From Amyloporia xantha (lineage: Eukaryota; Basidiomycota; Agaricomycetes; Polyporales; Adustoporiaceae): 64,000 bases of DNA. Made by a program: the position numbers and the translations under genes. Numbering within the stretch: the stretch's first letter is position 1; every line of letters begins with the position of its first letter. A model generated the notes under the pieces. The model searched no databases. It was not told where the DNA came from and saw only the letters and a list, made by a program, of their open reading frames with translations. The stretch lies in NCBI GenBank assembly GCA_036971615.1, contig JAYKKR010000048.1, positions 62,001 to 126,000 on the forward strand. The letters run 5' to 3'. Below are positions 1 to 12,298 of this stretch, one piece after another.

Positions 1-245
1 TTTGGAATGACTATGGAAATTTCGCGTGCTGAAGACCTAAAATCTATGGAGTCTCATCAAGGCAGCCACCTGCCCGGCGTGTAGTAGGCCTTTGGGGCCG
101 CATCGATGTATCTACCACCACAACCAGTCCTGCCAGAAACGAAAACAATATTTATGCATTCAAACAACGCTCAAAGCTAGTGAAATGCGAAGATCACAAC
201 GAGGAAAGCTAAATAACAAAACGAAGCGTGAAAAAAGTCCTGCAG

Positions 246-2540
246 TTAAGACACAGCTCTCGTAGTCCTGCCGAATCGTCGCCTCGTCTCCGCCTCTCGC
301 GCACGCAAACGCTGCTTCCGAAGATTCGCCATCATGTCCCTAGCGACAGGCGAGAGTTCTGAAGACGACGCCGGAGAAGGTGCTACGGCACCTTCAGAGC
401 CATGGGGATAGCGTACGTCGAAGATCGCCCGGCTTCCGGTGCGCAGTGGCGTGGTAGGTGCAGTCTTTGGGCTTACACGCTGTGCTTTGACCTTTGTCTT
501 CAAACACGCAGCCTTTGGACTAGGAGCGGGAGAGATCTCAGCTGAGTTCTCTTTGTCGTTATCGTCCCACTCTGCGCCCAATGTATGAGAACGACGAGTG
601 CGCAATTTTCTGCGGGCATGCTTTTCGAGACCAAGCCCATTTTCGACTCGCGGGTAAACGTCCACACCCGCGGTCCTGCGCTGCTTTCCCGAAGCATTAG
701 CGGCGGATATAATCTTCCGATCTCGTGCACGAGGTCCTCTAGGTGCGGATGCAGAGGTCCTGCTGTTTGCACGCGCTGCAGAAACACTGTGGTTATTATG
801 AAGCGACCTCCCATCAGAAGTTGCAACCCAGGTATCCAAAGTCTGTCGGTGCTTGGCCTGTGATGGAACAGAGGGGTCTGAGAGGTCTTGTGAGCGTCGT
901 GGGCGTGGCCCGCGGGGTATTTTGGAAGTAGGTATGTTGTTAGCTCCGCCTTCGATAGAAGTTCGTGTACTGGCTCGATTAAGCGCCGTTTGGTGACTCG
1001 GTCCAACCTCCATCCCATCCGAACAGGGTTCTTCCGGGAGTTGGCGAAGATCAGGGTTCGGTGGGATGGATTCGGGTACATCTTCACGCTGCGTGTCATG
1101 CGCGGCATAGATTGCAAGTCTGGACGTAGATTGAGAGCGCACTCTGTTTGTCATCGAGGCGGGCGCAGTCGACAGTTTCATCAGCGTCGCAGTCTGCACC
1201 TGCGCATGTGAGACACTTGAATGTTCTTGAGACGCATCTGGCGATCGGGGACTAGACGCTGCTGACACCGTGATTGGTGGAGACGCTTCGTTCCCCATTG
1301 GCTGCCAATGATCATGTGCGGCTAACGTGGTGGTGGATAGCAAGAGCGTAGGAAGGGATTGCGTCGCAGCATACCCGAGCATAGACTTGCGGCGCTCAGT
1401 AAGGAAGCCAAAGACTTCCGATGCACGCTGCGGCGTCTTAGGACCTAGGGCAACTGCTGGTAGCGATGGTTCAGGCATGGAGATAGTGCCGCTCCTCTCT
1501 GGGCCGGTGTCGGTAGCACCGCTGTACTCCACTTCCATGGACGAGATGACGGGGAATTGCGTAGAAAAGGATAGCTCTTGGGATAGCTCTTGGTCTGGTG
1601 AATGATCTGGATTCTTAAGTACGTGTGTTTTTGAAATACCGTGTGGGCGGTGGGTATCGACATCGCGGGGAGTAACAAGTGGGAGAGAAGAAGTTGACGA
1701 AAAGGGTGAGTCACGTTCCCTAAGATATTGTCAGTAAAACACTCATGCAGAGCCAAAATCATGCCTACCTCAAGAAACGTTCAGCCCAGGAGATATCTCC
1801 TTCAGTGGCTTCGCCACGCTGGTCTGGGTCGCCCAGCAGCTGGCGCAGCGTTGAGCCAGAACGCTTAATCTGCTCGTGACCTTGCGGGTGCTGGATCGGA
1901 GCAGGCGTCGGGGGTGTGTTCGAGAAGGCATTGGCATCAAGACATCCCCGGTCATCATACATGTTCAGCAGGCTCGCGACGGACGGATCGCGGCGTAGAG
2001 CATGCAGGCGACTTTGATCGCGGGGGGTAAACAAAACATCTTTCAAACGTGGACGATCATCGTCGGTATCAGGCGTGCGTGGTTCCTCGCGGTTGAGGTC
2101 AGAGTCGTTGCGAGATATTCCAGGGTTGGCATTCGGAAATTCGGTGCGTGAATGAAGGGTGCGCCCATGCACTGTTACAATATATGTGTTACTGCGCTGG
2201 ATGCTGGTAGCGGACCGGGCTGGAGATAGCGGAGGCGCCGCGGTGAGGTGATGCGCTGCTACATTCGATGAGTGACTGCTGTGATTACAATATTACAACC
2301 TGGCTTACGAAGAGGAGGTACAGATATACTTTCAGTCTGTAAAGTTTCTGCCCAGCGGGCAGATGTAGACCGTAAAAGTCGATTGGCATCTGTGTCGGAC
2401 TGACGATTCTCAACATGCACGATCCGGCCCTCTGCGTCAACCTGGGACTGCACAGCCTCCGTACCCAGCTTCTGTTTCTGCTTGTTCTTCTTGGACCTCC
2501 TGCCGCTTCCGAGAGATAGAAATCGTTTGAAGAATCCCAT
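246..2540 (-). CDS. Disordered protein of unknown function, 3 exons, 731 aa
   Basis: I rebuilt three exons: 2540-2309, 2258-1769 and 1719-246. The introns are 50 and 49 bp with GT-AG borders, and the second has a good branch site (TACTGACAA) just before its acceptor. The exons add up to 2196 nt, exactly 732 codons. The start is the ATG opening MGFFKRFLSLGSG, a basic and hydrophobic N-terminus; the Gly2 might be myristoylated, but that is speculative. The rest is rich in Ser, Arg, Pro and Thr, with no domain I recognise. A KEN tripeptide lies in an acidic stretch near residue 630, which in other proteins can be a degradation signal for the anaphase-promoting complex. The C-terminus is Arg-rich. 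The function is unknown; confidence is high that it is a gene because the splicing closes cleanly. Confidence 0.8.
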
Positions 2541-2995
2541 GGCACTCAGAGCTACCTGAAAAGATACCGGTGGTCAGGGTATGAGAGTTCAACTTGCAAT
2601 AGACGCGCGCTTGTTTCGACGCGACTGAGTCACGTGCTATAGGTAACAGGTCACGCGGCCCTTTGATAGCGACTGAGCTATGTTTTAACTTTCAAAGCTG
2701 GTCGAGTTCGATCGTCCAGATGAGCTTGTCGCCTACGGTGTTCGATATGTCTTATCCAATAGTGTCGTTGTAGAACCGACAACAGAAGCTACTAGCGGTG
2801 TATATGAGTGTATTTATCATTGTTTAATATAATCGAGGTTCAGAACCTGGTCACGTGATTATTCAGATTTAGGCTTAAGTCGTGAGCACCAATTGATGAC
2901 AAAGCCACCGATGCCTGCCGTTTATGGCAAGACAGATTATAGACGCCCAATGATGCGCTCGGCGGACTCGGGAGTCAGTACTATAATTACGACAA
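2541..2995. other. Intergenic, upstream of the 731-aa gene
   Basis: This is the 5' flank of the minus-strand gene and ends at the TA target of the Tc1 element. It contains CACGTG-type hexamers near 2633 and 2854. I see no open frame or RNA gene. Confidence 0.5.
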
Positions 2996-2997
2996 TA

Positions 2998-3025
2998 CAG
3001 TGGCGGCCAAAAGTAATGCCCGTGC
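2998..3025. repeat. Left terminal inverted repeat of the Tc1 element
   Basis: Starts CAGTGGCGGCCAAAAGTAAT directly after TA at 2996-2997. It matches the reverse complement of 29785-29812 with one mismatch (T against C at the 26th base). Confidence 0.92.
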
Positions 3026-3085
3026 TTACCAAATTGCCATAATGGATGATCGCCTTCATATCACACAATTCTTTTTTCACACAAA

Positions 3086-3389
3086 TGTTGAGCGCAGACT
3101 ATAGAGGAGAGGAGGCTAATCCGTCTTGTATTCTAGTGGGCTGGAAGGCCCTGCTTATATACATGCATGAAAGGCTCCTTAGTAATCGTATCCAGAAACC
3201 TATAGAATATCTGAGTAAGATATGAAGTCATAATGAAATCATAGTGGAGATTTCTTAGTAAGAAAGTGGAGCCTATGAAGTAAGACAAGAGCATACTATG
3301 GAACATCATAGAACATCATAGAAATGAGTAAGTACTGACTACCAAGTATGGAAGTGCGACTACTATAGTTGGAAACTAATCGTTCAACA
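3086..3389 (-). repeat. Copia 3' LTR
   Basis: 304 bp, TG...CA ends with a short inverted repeat (TGTTGA/TCAACA). A TATATAAG box lies at 3154-3161 on the minus strand, a likely promoter element. The polypurine tract abuts it at about 3390-3400. Confidence 0.92.
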
Positions 3390-3415
3390 CTCCCACTCAA
3401 CTAGATAGTCGCTAA

Positions 3416-6400
3416 CTACTCTAGTCCAAGACTATGTACAAATTTCTCATGAATAGAGAAAGATAAATTCTTAGTGAGGATATCGGCCCTTTGCTCAGCA
3501 GTAGGTACAAAGAAAAGATCGACATGACCGTTTTCAATGAACTCTCTGCAAAAGTGGTACCGTATATCAATGTGCTTGGTTCTTCTGTCATGAGCTGGAT
3601 TAACCGCAAGAAAAATGCTACCATTATTATCAATGCATAAAGGTGTGGCATTTTGCGGCTTAAAACCAATCTCAGACTGAAGAGTCCGAAGCCAGGCTAA
3701 TTGTCGACAAGAGTCGGACAACGCCATGTACTCTGCTTCTGTAGAAGACAGAGCAACAGTTTTTTGTCGCCGCGAGACCCATGAAATAGCAGCATCTGCC
3801 ATAAAGAAGACAAAGCCACTAGTTGAATGCCTATCGTCCTTGTTCTCAGCCCAATCAGAGTCAGAATAACCTATAAGTCCAGATAATCCGCTGCCTTTGT
3901 AGCAAAGCCGAAGTGAACGTGAACCGTTCAAATAGCGAAGAATATATTGTGCAGCTTTATAATGTTGCATTGTAGGCTTAGCAGAATATTGGGAAAGGCG
4001 ATTAACTGCATAGGCTATATCTGGGTGAGTGCCTAAGGCGATCCACAGAAGTGAACCAATGAGCTGTTGGTACTTTGAACGAAGGGCGGCATCAACTTCA
4101 TATGAAGGATCTGCTTTGACAAGATGTACGCCAAATGGAAGGGGAGTTCGCGTGGGTGCTGCATCTAGCATTTGGAATCGCTCGAGTGTCTCTTCAATGT
4201 ATTTAGACTGATCAAGCCAAATGTTTCTGGATGATCTATCCCGAGTAATCCGCATGCCTAGAAAAGATTCTACAGGCCCAAGATCACGAACATTAAATCG
4301 CTTCTGAAGACAACCTTTAAGCCATGCAATCTGACGCCGATCAGATCCAATTGGCAATAGATCGTCAACATATACGACAAGTATTAAATCCCCCCATGAT
4401 GACGATACACATAAATACCCGCATCAGAATATGTACGTGTGAACCCTAATTCCAACAACGCATTGTGGAGTTTTTTATTCCACTGTCTGCCAGCCTGTTT
4501 AAGACCATAAATAGCCTTTAAAAGATGACAGACTTTGTGTTCCTGACCAGGGACTTGAAAGCCTTCTGGTTGCTCCATATATATCTCCTCGTCTAATTCG
4601 CCATATAAGAATGCTGTCTTTACATCCATAGCCTCTACCTCCCAATCATTAAGAGCAGCATGGGCGAGTAAGAATCTTATAGATTCAAAACGAGCGACAG
4701 GGGAGAATATTTCATCATAATCGATGCCTTTGACCTGTTTAAAGCCTTTGGCTACAAGCCGAGCTTTATATCTACCACCAGGTTTAATAGTGTAAACCCA
4801 ACGACAAGGTACTGCCTTACGTCCAGGAGGTAAGTCGACTAACTTCCATGTACCATTCTCCATTTGAGAGTCTATCTCTTCCTGCATAGCGGCCTCCCAC
4901 TGGGTCCGATCAGGGCGAGAGATCGCTTCCTGATAAGATTGTGGAAAAGGTCCATACTGAGGATCGGCGTTGAGAATAAACTCTACTGGAAGATCTGAGA
5001 TGAGATTCTCCATGACGTCAGGTAAACCACCTCCTTGGTCAATGTCACGCTGTATAGCTGCAGGGTGACGATCACCATACGCATTGTCAGGCCGTGGTGG
5101 AGGTCTACCAGCGGTTGACCGAGTAGAGCGTCTAGGTACAAATGGAGGAGGTTGTGGTACTGGAGGCTCATCTGGAGAAGGTGGACGAGGTGGAGGAGAT
5201 GGGTTTCTAGGCGGTTCTGGTGGTGGTCCCGGATGTGGAGGCAAGTCAGCATCCGGTTCAGGCCTATTAGCATCATCATCACCAAGCGGCAGGGCCGGCT
5301 GTGGTGCTGGAGCTACAGGAACGGGCGGCTCATGCGGTTGTTGGGCAGCGGGAATAGGATTCGCACTTTTGTTCGGAAAGGATCTCTCATTGAATACCGC
5401 ATCACGCGATAAAACAATGGAGCGGCTATCTTTATCCCAGAATCGATACCCCTTTGATCCAGGTTCATAGCCGACGAACACCATAGGTTTAGCTCGAGCC
5501 GTGAGCTTATCCTGGCGTCGCTCCTTCTGAACATGTACATAGGCTAGGCATCCAAAGACTCTAAAGTACGACACATCTGGAACAGTACCATTCCATAATT
5601 CAATGGGAGTACGCCAGTGTGCTCTGCGGAATGGCTGACGATTGTAAATATGAACGGCAGTTTCAACAGCAAGTTTCCAGAAGCCAGTGGATAAACCAGC
5701 ATGATGACGCATAGCTTCTGCTTTTTCTACAATAGTTTGCTGCCAACGTTCTGCACGTCCATTCTGTTGTGGACTTTGTGGCATAGATGCCTCGCGCTCA
5801 ATACCATTTTCATGTAAATATTGTGTGAACTCTTCACTCATAAATTCTCCTCCTCTGTCAGAGCGGAAACGCTTAAGTCGCGTAGAAAGCTGAGTTTCCC
5901 CATGCTCGATAACTTTTAAAGCAGGTGAGAGCATCAGATTTCCGCTTAAGGTAATACATGACACCAAATGAGGAGAAGTTGTCGAGAAATGTGACACAAT
6001 ATTTGAAACCATCAATAGACAGAGATGGCATCTCGACGAGGTCTGAGTGTATAAGTTCCAATGGTTTAGAAGCACGAGTAGAAGAGAGTGGGAACGGTTG
6101 TCTGTGGGACTTGCCAAGCGCACAACCAGCACAAGGATCAGACTTTGGTGCTGAAGAAAGACTATTTGGTGCGCCATTAACATGATTAGGCAATTGACGA
6201 ATTGTGTTACGTCCCGCATGACCAAACCGTTGATGCCACAAGTCATAGTCAGTTTCCACAGATTGCAGAGTCTGAGGCCGGGTGTTTGGATGAAACACTT
6301 TGGTTTCAAGCCAATAGAAACCTGAACCATCATGGCTTGATCGCGCAGTGAGGATTAGGTTCTCACCCGGTTTGGAGCCTGCCCAAAAATTCATAGTGTC

Positions 6401-7660
6401 CCCATGGGCACTATAGCAGCCTCCTTGGTCAATAATGGTACGTGGAGCAAAGAAACGATGAGACGCTTCAGGAATATAAAGGACAGATTTAAGAGTCAGG
6501 TTGACAATGATTCCGTCACTATTCTGATGTCTCAGAAGAACTATTCCAACACCTTTGATATCTATGGTTTTATCTGCGCCGGCTAAGTGCGCATGACCAG
6601 GTACTGGAAATTCATGATAGTGATCAAAATCTTCAAAGACATTTGTGACATGTGAAGTACAACCTGAGTCAACCATCCATCTTGCGATCTCATCTCCCAC
6701 ATGGTACAGGGAAAGGTCAATTGATTTGGACGAAGAAGATGCTACCGTTACATCTGGTACAGATTCTATAAGAAGATTGTTGACTTTTGCACCAGAATTC
6801 TGTCCCTGTCCTTGTGAAGCTCCAGTATTACCATTATTTTGACCGTGATTCTGTCCACTTCCTTTATTATTTCCACCTTGATTACCGCCTTGCTTGCCCT
6901 TGCCTTTGCCCTGCTTATTCCCCTTTTGAGGTGGCTTTCCATCAGGCCAATGGTTCTCAGTCGAATGATTAGTCTTTCCGCAGATATTACATTTCTTTGG
7001 GAGACGAGTAGTCGACGAGACGCGAGAGACATTAGCATTTTTAGAGGCCTGACGTCTAGCTTCTTCCTCAATTATTTTGGGGATGACATCTGCTGGTTTA
7101 AGTGTAGAAAGGTCTGTGACTGTAGCCAGCAGAGTCGAAGCAATGGTCTGATAAGAATTGGGCAAGGCGTTGACAATAATGAGGGCAGCAAATTGATCTG
7201 AGATGGCAATCCCAGCATCAACGGTACGACTACGAATTTCCTCAAGTGCTGTTATCTGAGGGCGAAGAGGTTGGGCATCGTCAAAGCGAGTATTGAATAA
7301 TTGTTGGAAGTAGACGAATGCACCAACAGCACCAGGTTTGGCATACTGATCTTTAATTGCTTTCCACGCTGCAGCAGCAGTGGTAGTATTGCCAATGAGG
7401 AATTGTAGCGAGGAGGAAATATAGATGGTCATCAAACCAAGTGCCTTGTCATTCTTCTCATCCCAAGCAGCCTGGATGGTAACGAGGTCTTCTCCAGCAG
7501 CTGCAACAGTAGGACGAGGAAGAGGTGTGCCTGAATTCCCTTCAACAATGTTCCAGGAACCAGACCATCTAAAAACACCTCTCATGGCGTTAGACCAGGC
7601 AATATAGTTTGTGCCATCAAAAATGGGAATGGTGGAGGTAGGAATCTTGGAGGGATCCAT
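3416..7660 (-). pseudogene. Copia gag-pol polyprotein gene, frameshifted
   Basis: Translation starts at ATG 7660 (MDPSKIPTST). In order I see a Gag domain, a zinc knuckle (CNICGKTNHSTENHW), an aspartic protease site (WMVDSGCTSH), the integrase HHCC region (DLWHQRFGHA...CAGCALGKSH), the integrase core, a proline-rich linker, reverse transcriptase (AMDVKTAFLYGELDEEIYM and YVDDLL) and RNase H (STEAEYMAL, ending HSLGLE). Domain order with integrase before reverse transcriptase is diagnostic of Copia. The frame is broken twice: near 5930 inside integrase, and near 4390 at a run of five G just before the YVDD motif. Apart from these breaks there are few stops, so decay is recent. As it stands it cannot make a full polyprotein. 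Confidence 0.92.
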
Positions 7661-7665
7661 GGCGA

Positions 7666-8106
7666 TCAGAATAAAATGTCAGGGCGAGTGTCAGACTGAA
7701 GGAGATAGGCGATGGAAGGTGATCGAGAAATTGATGGAATTGATTGAGGAATTGATGGAGGCGATCGATCTGGTTTAACCTCTTTAACTTCTTGATCAAA
7801 AGGATCGGATCGAAGAAATATAGCCCAAAATGTATTGGAGAGGTTTGGAAAGTACTCTTCACTGTCAGTGTGACGAAGAGAGTTACTTTCAATATTGTAT
7901 GGAAAATAACCAAGATCGTCGTCTGTAAGACCACCAATATAATCGCCTGCGTAAGGGAATTTCCAGCTATAATCTGTTGGGTAGACAGATATAAGCTGTA
8001 CTGGCTCTGGTGAAGATCCCTCTGAGTCGCCTGACTGAGATTGATCTGCCACTGGATCAGCTGCTTCTGATGAAGAAGTCAACGTCTCTAGCTCAAAGAT
8101 GGACAC
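7666..8106 (-). other. Open frame in the Copia leader, 146 codons
   Basis: An open frame upstream of gag on the same strand, rich in Ser, Pro and Asp, beginning at a GTG. It has no ATG near the start and no recognisable domain. It may be leader sequence that happens to be open, or an N-terminal part of gag reached by splicing. Low confidence that it is translated. Confidence 0.25.
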
Positions 8107-8220
8107 TTATTGAAGTGAACCTTTGTCCCAGCTAGCCGAAATAGCCAAGACGCAGGGTAGAGTCGAGGGAAGTGAGCGATCGAGACGAGACTCATGATAC
8201 TACACACTTTTGATTAATCC

Positions 8221-8560
8221 ATACCTTCTCAAGAAGGATAGATTATATTAAATCCCCCTTTATGTAGCCTTTATTTTGAATCGCAAATCAGATTTCATCA
8301 GTGCTACCCAGTGGATAATGACCTGAGCCTCTAATTCATGTACTTGATTTGTCCTCAATCTGATTTAATCCAGGGCCTTACAGACCATCATGAGATTTAA
8401 GTGCACCCTTGCAATCCTATTTAATCTGATTACTCCTCTACCCTACCACACAATATACAAACATATTAAGCACCATACCACCAATTGGATTTAATCGGAT
8501 TACCCTAATGGTCAATCAATACAGTAAATAATACAGATGGAATCCGATTTAATCCAAATG
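8221..8560. repeat. Subterminal repeat array, left end of KDZ element
   Basis: Five or so variants of the motif AATCNGATTTAATC occur in both orientations between about 8285 and 8560. The same motif recurs at 17460-17740 at the other end, suggesting transposase binding sites. No gene in this stretch. Confidence 0.6.
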
Positions 8561-8592
8561 CAGTGGCTACAAGATCAGAACTCCACTCTCAG

Positions 8593-11500
8593 TCAGCTGA
8601 GCACTGCAGCCGGGGCTTCAGTCCGAGGGGATGGGTCCTTGGCACGGGCTTGCATGTCCTTCTCGATGCAGTCCTGTCGGAGCCGATCATACATTGCCGC
8701 AGTCTTCATCGCGTACGCGCGGCGTCCTTGGCCAACGAGTGATGAATCACAGGGTTCCGCTGCTTGAGTCCATGCGTGGCTCCACGACTCGAAGGATTTG
8801 ATTGTGTTCTTGAACTCTTGACCCGTGCGCTCATACGCCTCACGCCAGCGATCACGATCGGCTTGCGCGCGGAACCACTGGACTCGATCGACTAAGGGAC
8901 GACGAGTTGATCGAAGCATTGCAAACACGAGATAGTACACATACCTTCGACGCTCCACCTCTCCCGATCTTCGGCATTCTTGGGTCCCTGCGTCCAGATC
9001 CAAGATCCCTCCCGTTTGCCATCACCAAGTACGAGAGGATCATGTATGGATTTGCCACTGACATCTTCCTCCCTAAGCTCGCGCAAGTTAGGATCATCGG
9101 CTGCGTGGCCCAGTTGAACGAGCGCGTGGCGCGCATCGCGATACTTCGCAGCTGCATGATTTCGGTCTCTTGTCAACTTCTTGATCACGTCGTTGGCACG
9201 CGTACAATCTTTCTGGCCCCTTACGGTTCGTTGCTTCGTCTCCGTGGCATACAAAAGGTGTTTGATGGCTTCTTTGAGATTATGTAACGCGTCGTGCGCT
9301 TCGCCCTCGCGCAGAGTCTTCTCGCACTCTGTGAGCTTGTCCACACCGTATCGCTCGCGATCGGCTACCGACCCAAAGTCAGAGGGTAGATATAATTCTT
9401 GATCCTCGGGCAGCTTGTCACCCGTCTTGACAATCAGCGCATGGAGGTCGGGGAAATGTTCATATTGGTACTTTCGCAACAGCCCGATGTCGCCCTCGAG
9501 ACGTGCCCGCATAGCTTCTATCTCGTGGCGCTCAGCCACAAGAGGTTGATTACCGGCTTGTTTCACGAGGTACCGACACTTGCGCCTAGGTTACGCTATC
9601 AACGAAGCACGGCCATGGATTTGAAATTCTCTCACTGGGTAGCCTGAATATGGAGTGCTTTGTTGACCCAGGCAGGAGCGCCACCATGACCGCTGCGGAT
9701 GCGGGTACCCTTGTCTTCTACCTCGGACAGCTTCTGGAATGCCTTCGCTTGCGTAGTCCCTAACGAGAATGGTTCAGGCCCTGCCAAATGAGTGACAATA
9801 GGAAGTAACATACTTGCGATCACCTCGGGTTTATACACACTACACCATTCTCCATCCTTCTGAAAAGGCTCCGTATTTAGCTTCGCCCATGCTGCAACGT
9901 GCTCCGCCGGCATCGTCTCATTGAGGCCTTCGAAATAGTTTGACGTCCGCGCGAGATGCGCGCGTGCGTTTGTGTACTGGCGTAGGAGAGAATTGCCTAT
10001 TAAGGCGATCAGAAGTGACCACATTGAAGACTCCAGGATTACTTACTCATGTGCTGGGTCTTGCGCCAGTTCCAGTCTCCATGAAAGGCGTCGAGCGTTT
10101 CATGTCGATGGCCATGGTTCATTTCCTTCGTGTTCGCGCCGGACTTCTTCGCGGGCGCCCACATCGTCTCGATCATTTCTCCCGAGGTCCTCCCGCAGTG
10201 TTTGGTGTAGTTCGATGCAAACCTATATTTGCAGTCATCCTTATGAGCCGTCGCTAGGTGCATCTTCGGGATGAGCCACTCGACCAATCGGATGATGGCA
10301 TGCAGTGTGGCGTCAGGAAATTGGTTTGTAAACCGTTCGAGGACGTTGACGAAATATTGACAAGACACGTCGTACCAGACTTTGATGGCTTGCAGGGCCT
10401 CGCGTCCTTTGAGTACGTTCGCCAGAGCATAGTCCACGTTCGAATATCTGCGGTAGTCGGAGTAGTTAGCCTCCGCTATGTACTCTAACTCTGCAATTGA
10501 CGTACCTTTCACCGAGCTGCAGATCGACCATACCCTGGGGCAGAAAATATCCATGATCGGTGCAAACCGCCGCGACAACGCCTGTTATAATGGCGTTCTT
10601 GAACTTGCGACGGCTCTGGAGATTGATCGCCTTCAACCTGGTGCACGTGCTTTTCTGCCACATGTGGTCAGCGAACAATGCACTATTGTCTTATTGTACT
10701 CATGCGCGTGGCTTACCTCCTCCACACCCGAATTAGGGAATTGTTTGAGGTACCGATAATATCCGCCGTCTTCAACAAAGTAACCACGGCCCTCATTGAG
10801 GGAGACATCATCCGGATCATCCACTTTGATCTTCCTCTGGAGCGAATGACAACCATCGAGACTTATATGCCATCCGAATAAATGTCTAATGCGTGATTAG
10901 TATTCGACCCAAAGGAGGAATCAATGCGACGTACGGCTTCTCCTCGGCTTTGGTGCGCCAGTTGCTCGGGAGATTGAACGCGTCGGCTGGACAAGCAGGG
11001 CAGGGTACAGCATAGCTGCCTTCGGGGCGCACAGAAGGAGGGACGAACTTGTCCAGGGTGAGGTATTGCCCGGAACGTTTATGCATTGTCAAGTGACGCC
11101 ACACCCGCGCCACACGGACAAATTCCCGATATCGATTCTGTGGGCAATCAGCACAATGGCATGTAAGAGAGGACTGGCCACGTACTAAGCCACTATCTGG
11201 CAGCACATTGTCCGTCATTCTCTTGAGAGTCTCAAAATATTCATATGCCGGGACCTTGGACTGCAGCATAAACAGGTGAAAGTCTTTGAGGAGCTGGAAG
11301 GTGAAGGCTGTGGCCGGCGCCGTGGTTGTCGCTCCCAAGTAGCCTTCACGCGCGAGCTGTGTGAAGGCATCGCGATGCTTATAGCACCGACAGAAATGGA
11401 AATATGTCTTGTGGACGCCGTTGGTGTGAACGACCACGACAGGCTGTGGTTTGGCATCCATGGCGAGCTCGGGGCACCTACCGCCGTTGTGGCTCAGCGT

Positions 11501-12085
11501 TACGACCAGACCTAGATCGCTCAGCTCCATCTTCTCCCAGAAAGTTCCTGTCCACTTGTGGATCCAATGGTAAGGCATGTGGTGGTGAGCGGCTCGAATA
11601 CAGTCTGCGCATTGCGCCGGCGACTGGAAACACTCGCGGCAATGGTAAAGAACGCTTGCGCCGTCCTTTCCACAGCCACATTTAGCTGGTCGAGTGGCGA
11701 AGCCTTCCACTTCTAGTAGGATATCAACAAGGTCGTCCATCCTCACAAGGAAGTCCTGCAAGATTGTGGAAGCTCTCTGTGGGGGGGGGCATCAATATAA
11801 TTCCCCTGAGGATGCGCGGGGACACACCTGATCACGGGTCAAAGGAATATATGTCTCCGATTCTCCCATATCCCACGCAGGCGTTTCGGTTGTGGTATTG
11901 TCTTCGGTGCGCGCGCGTTTGGCAGGGGCGGGACCTTCGAGAACCACTGTCTCAGTGAGACGTGCCCCGTCGCTTTGGTAGCGAGTATGCTGAACGACAC
12001 GCTGCGCAGCGTTTGTGAAGTACCGGCCGCCAAACCGTACGTTGGATTTCTTGATCTTCGGTTTCTTCGGGCTGTAGGAAGTCAT
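8593..12085 (-). CDS. KDZ transposase with CxC2-type cysteine cluster, 8 exons, 1039 aa
   Basis: Exons: 12085-11828, 11776-10935, 10885-10717, 10654-10506, 10447-10047, 9996-9636, 9585-8945 and 8891-8593. They sum to 3120 nt (1040 codons) with every junction in frame. The product begins MTSYSPKKPKIKK, has a cysteine cluster (CGCGKDGASVLYHCREC...CADC...HHHMPYHW, a CxC2-like domain known from KDZ transposases), then the transposase core: GVVAAVCTDHGYFLPQG, KVWYDVSCQY, PKMHLATAHKDDC and GEMIETMW. These supply the acidic residues expected of a DDE-type RNase H fold. The C-terminal third is charged and probably helical. The family is known to be expanded in mushroom-forming fungi. No stop or frameshift is seen, so it may still be active. 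Confidence 0.9.
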
Positions 12086-12298
12086 GGTGGACGTAGAGGC
12101 ACTTCGAGCAAGGAGGGGCAAAAGTGGCTGACGCGAACACACTCACCTGGGTCAGCCACAATGTGGCCGTGGCTTGTGGCTGTCGCAAACGACGTGCGAA
12201 GGACAATACAAAAGTGTTACATTCGAATCACGTACGATACATAGCGATGGAAAACAATGCGACAGCGACACGACGGTTCACGATGTGAAGAAAAATTG

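Noticed and set aside
500..1117. Overlapping 205-codon minus-strand frame in the 731-aa gene
   Set aside because: It is in another register of the same exon and has no splice support; the chosen frame closes across three exons.
5084..5470. Gly-rich plus-strand frame opposite the Copia pol linker
   Set aside because: Antisense shadow of the proline-rich linker between integrase and reverse transcriptase.
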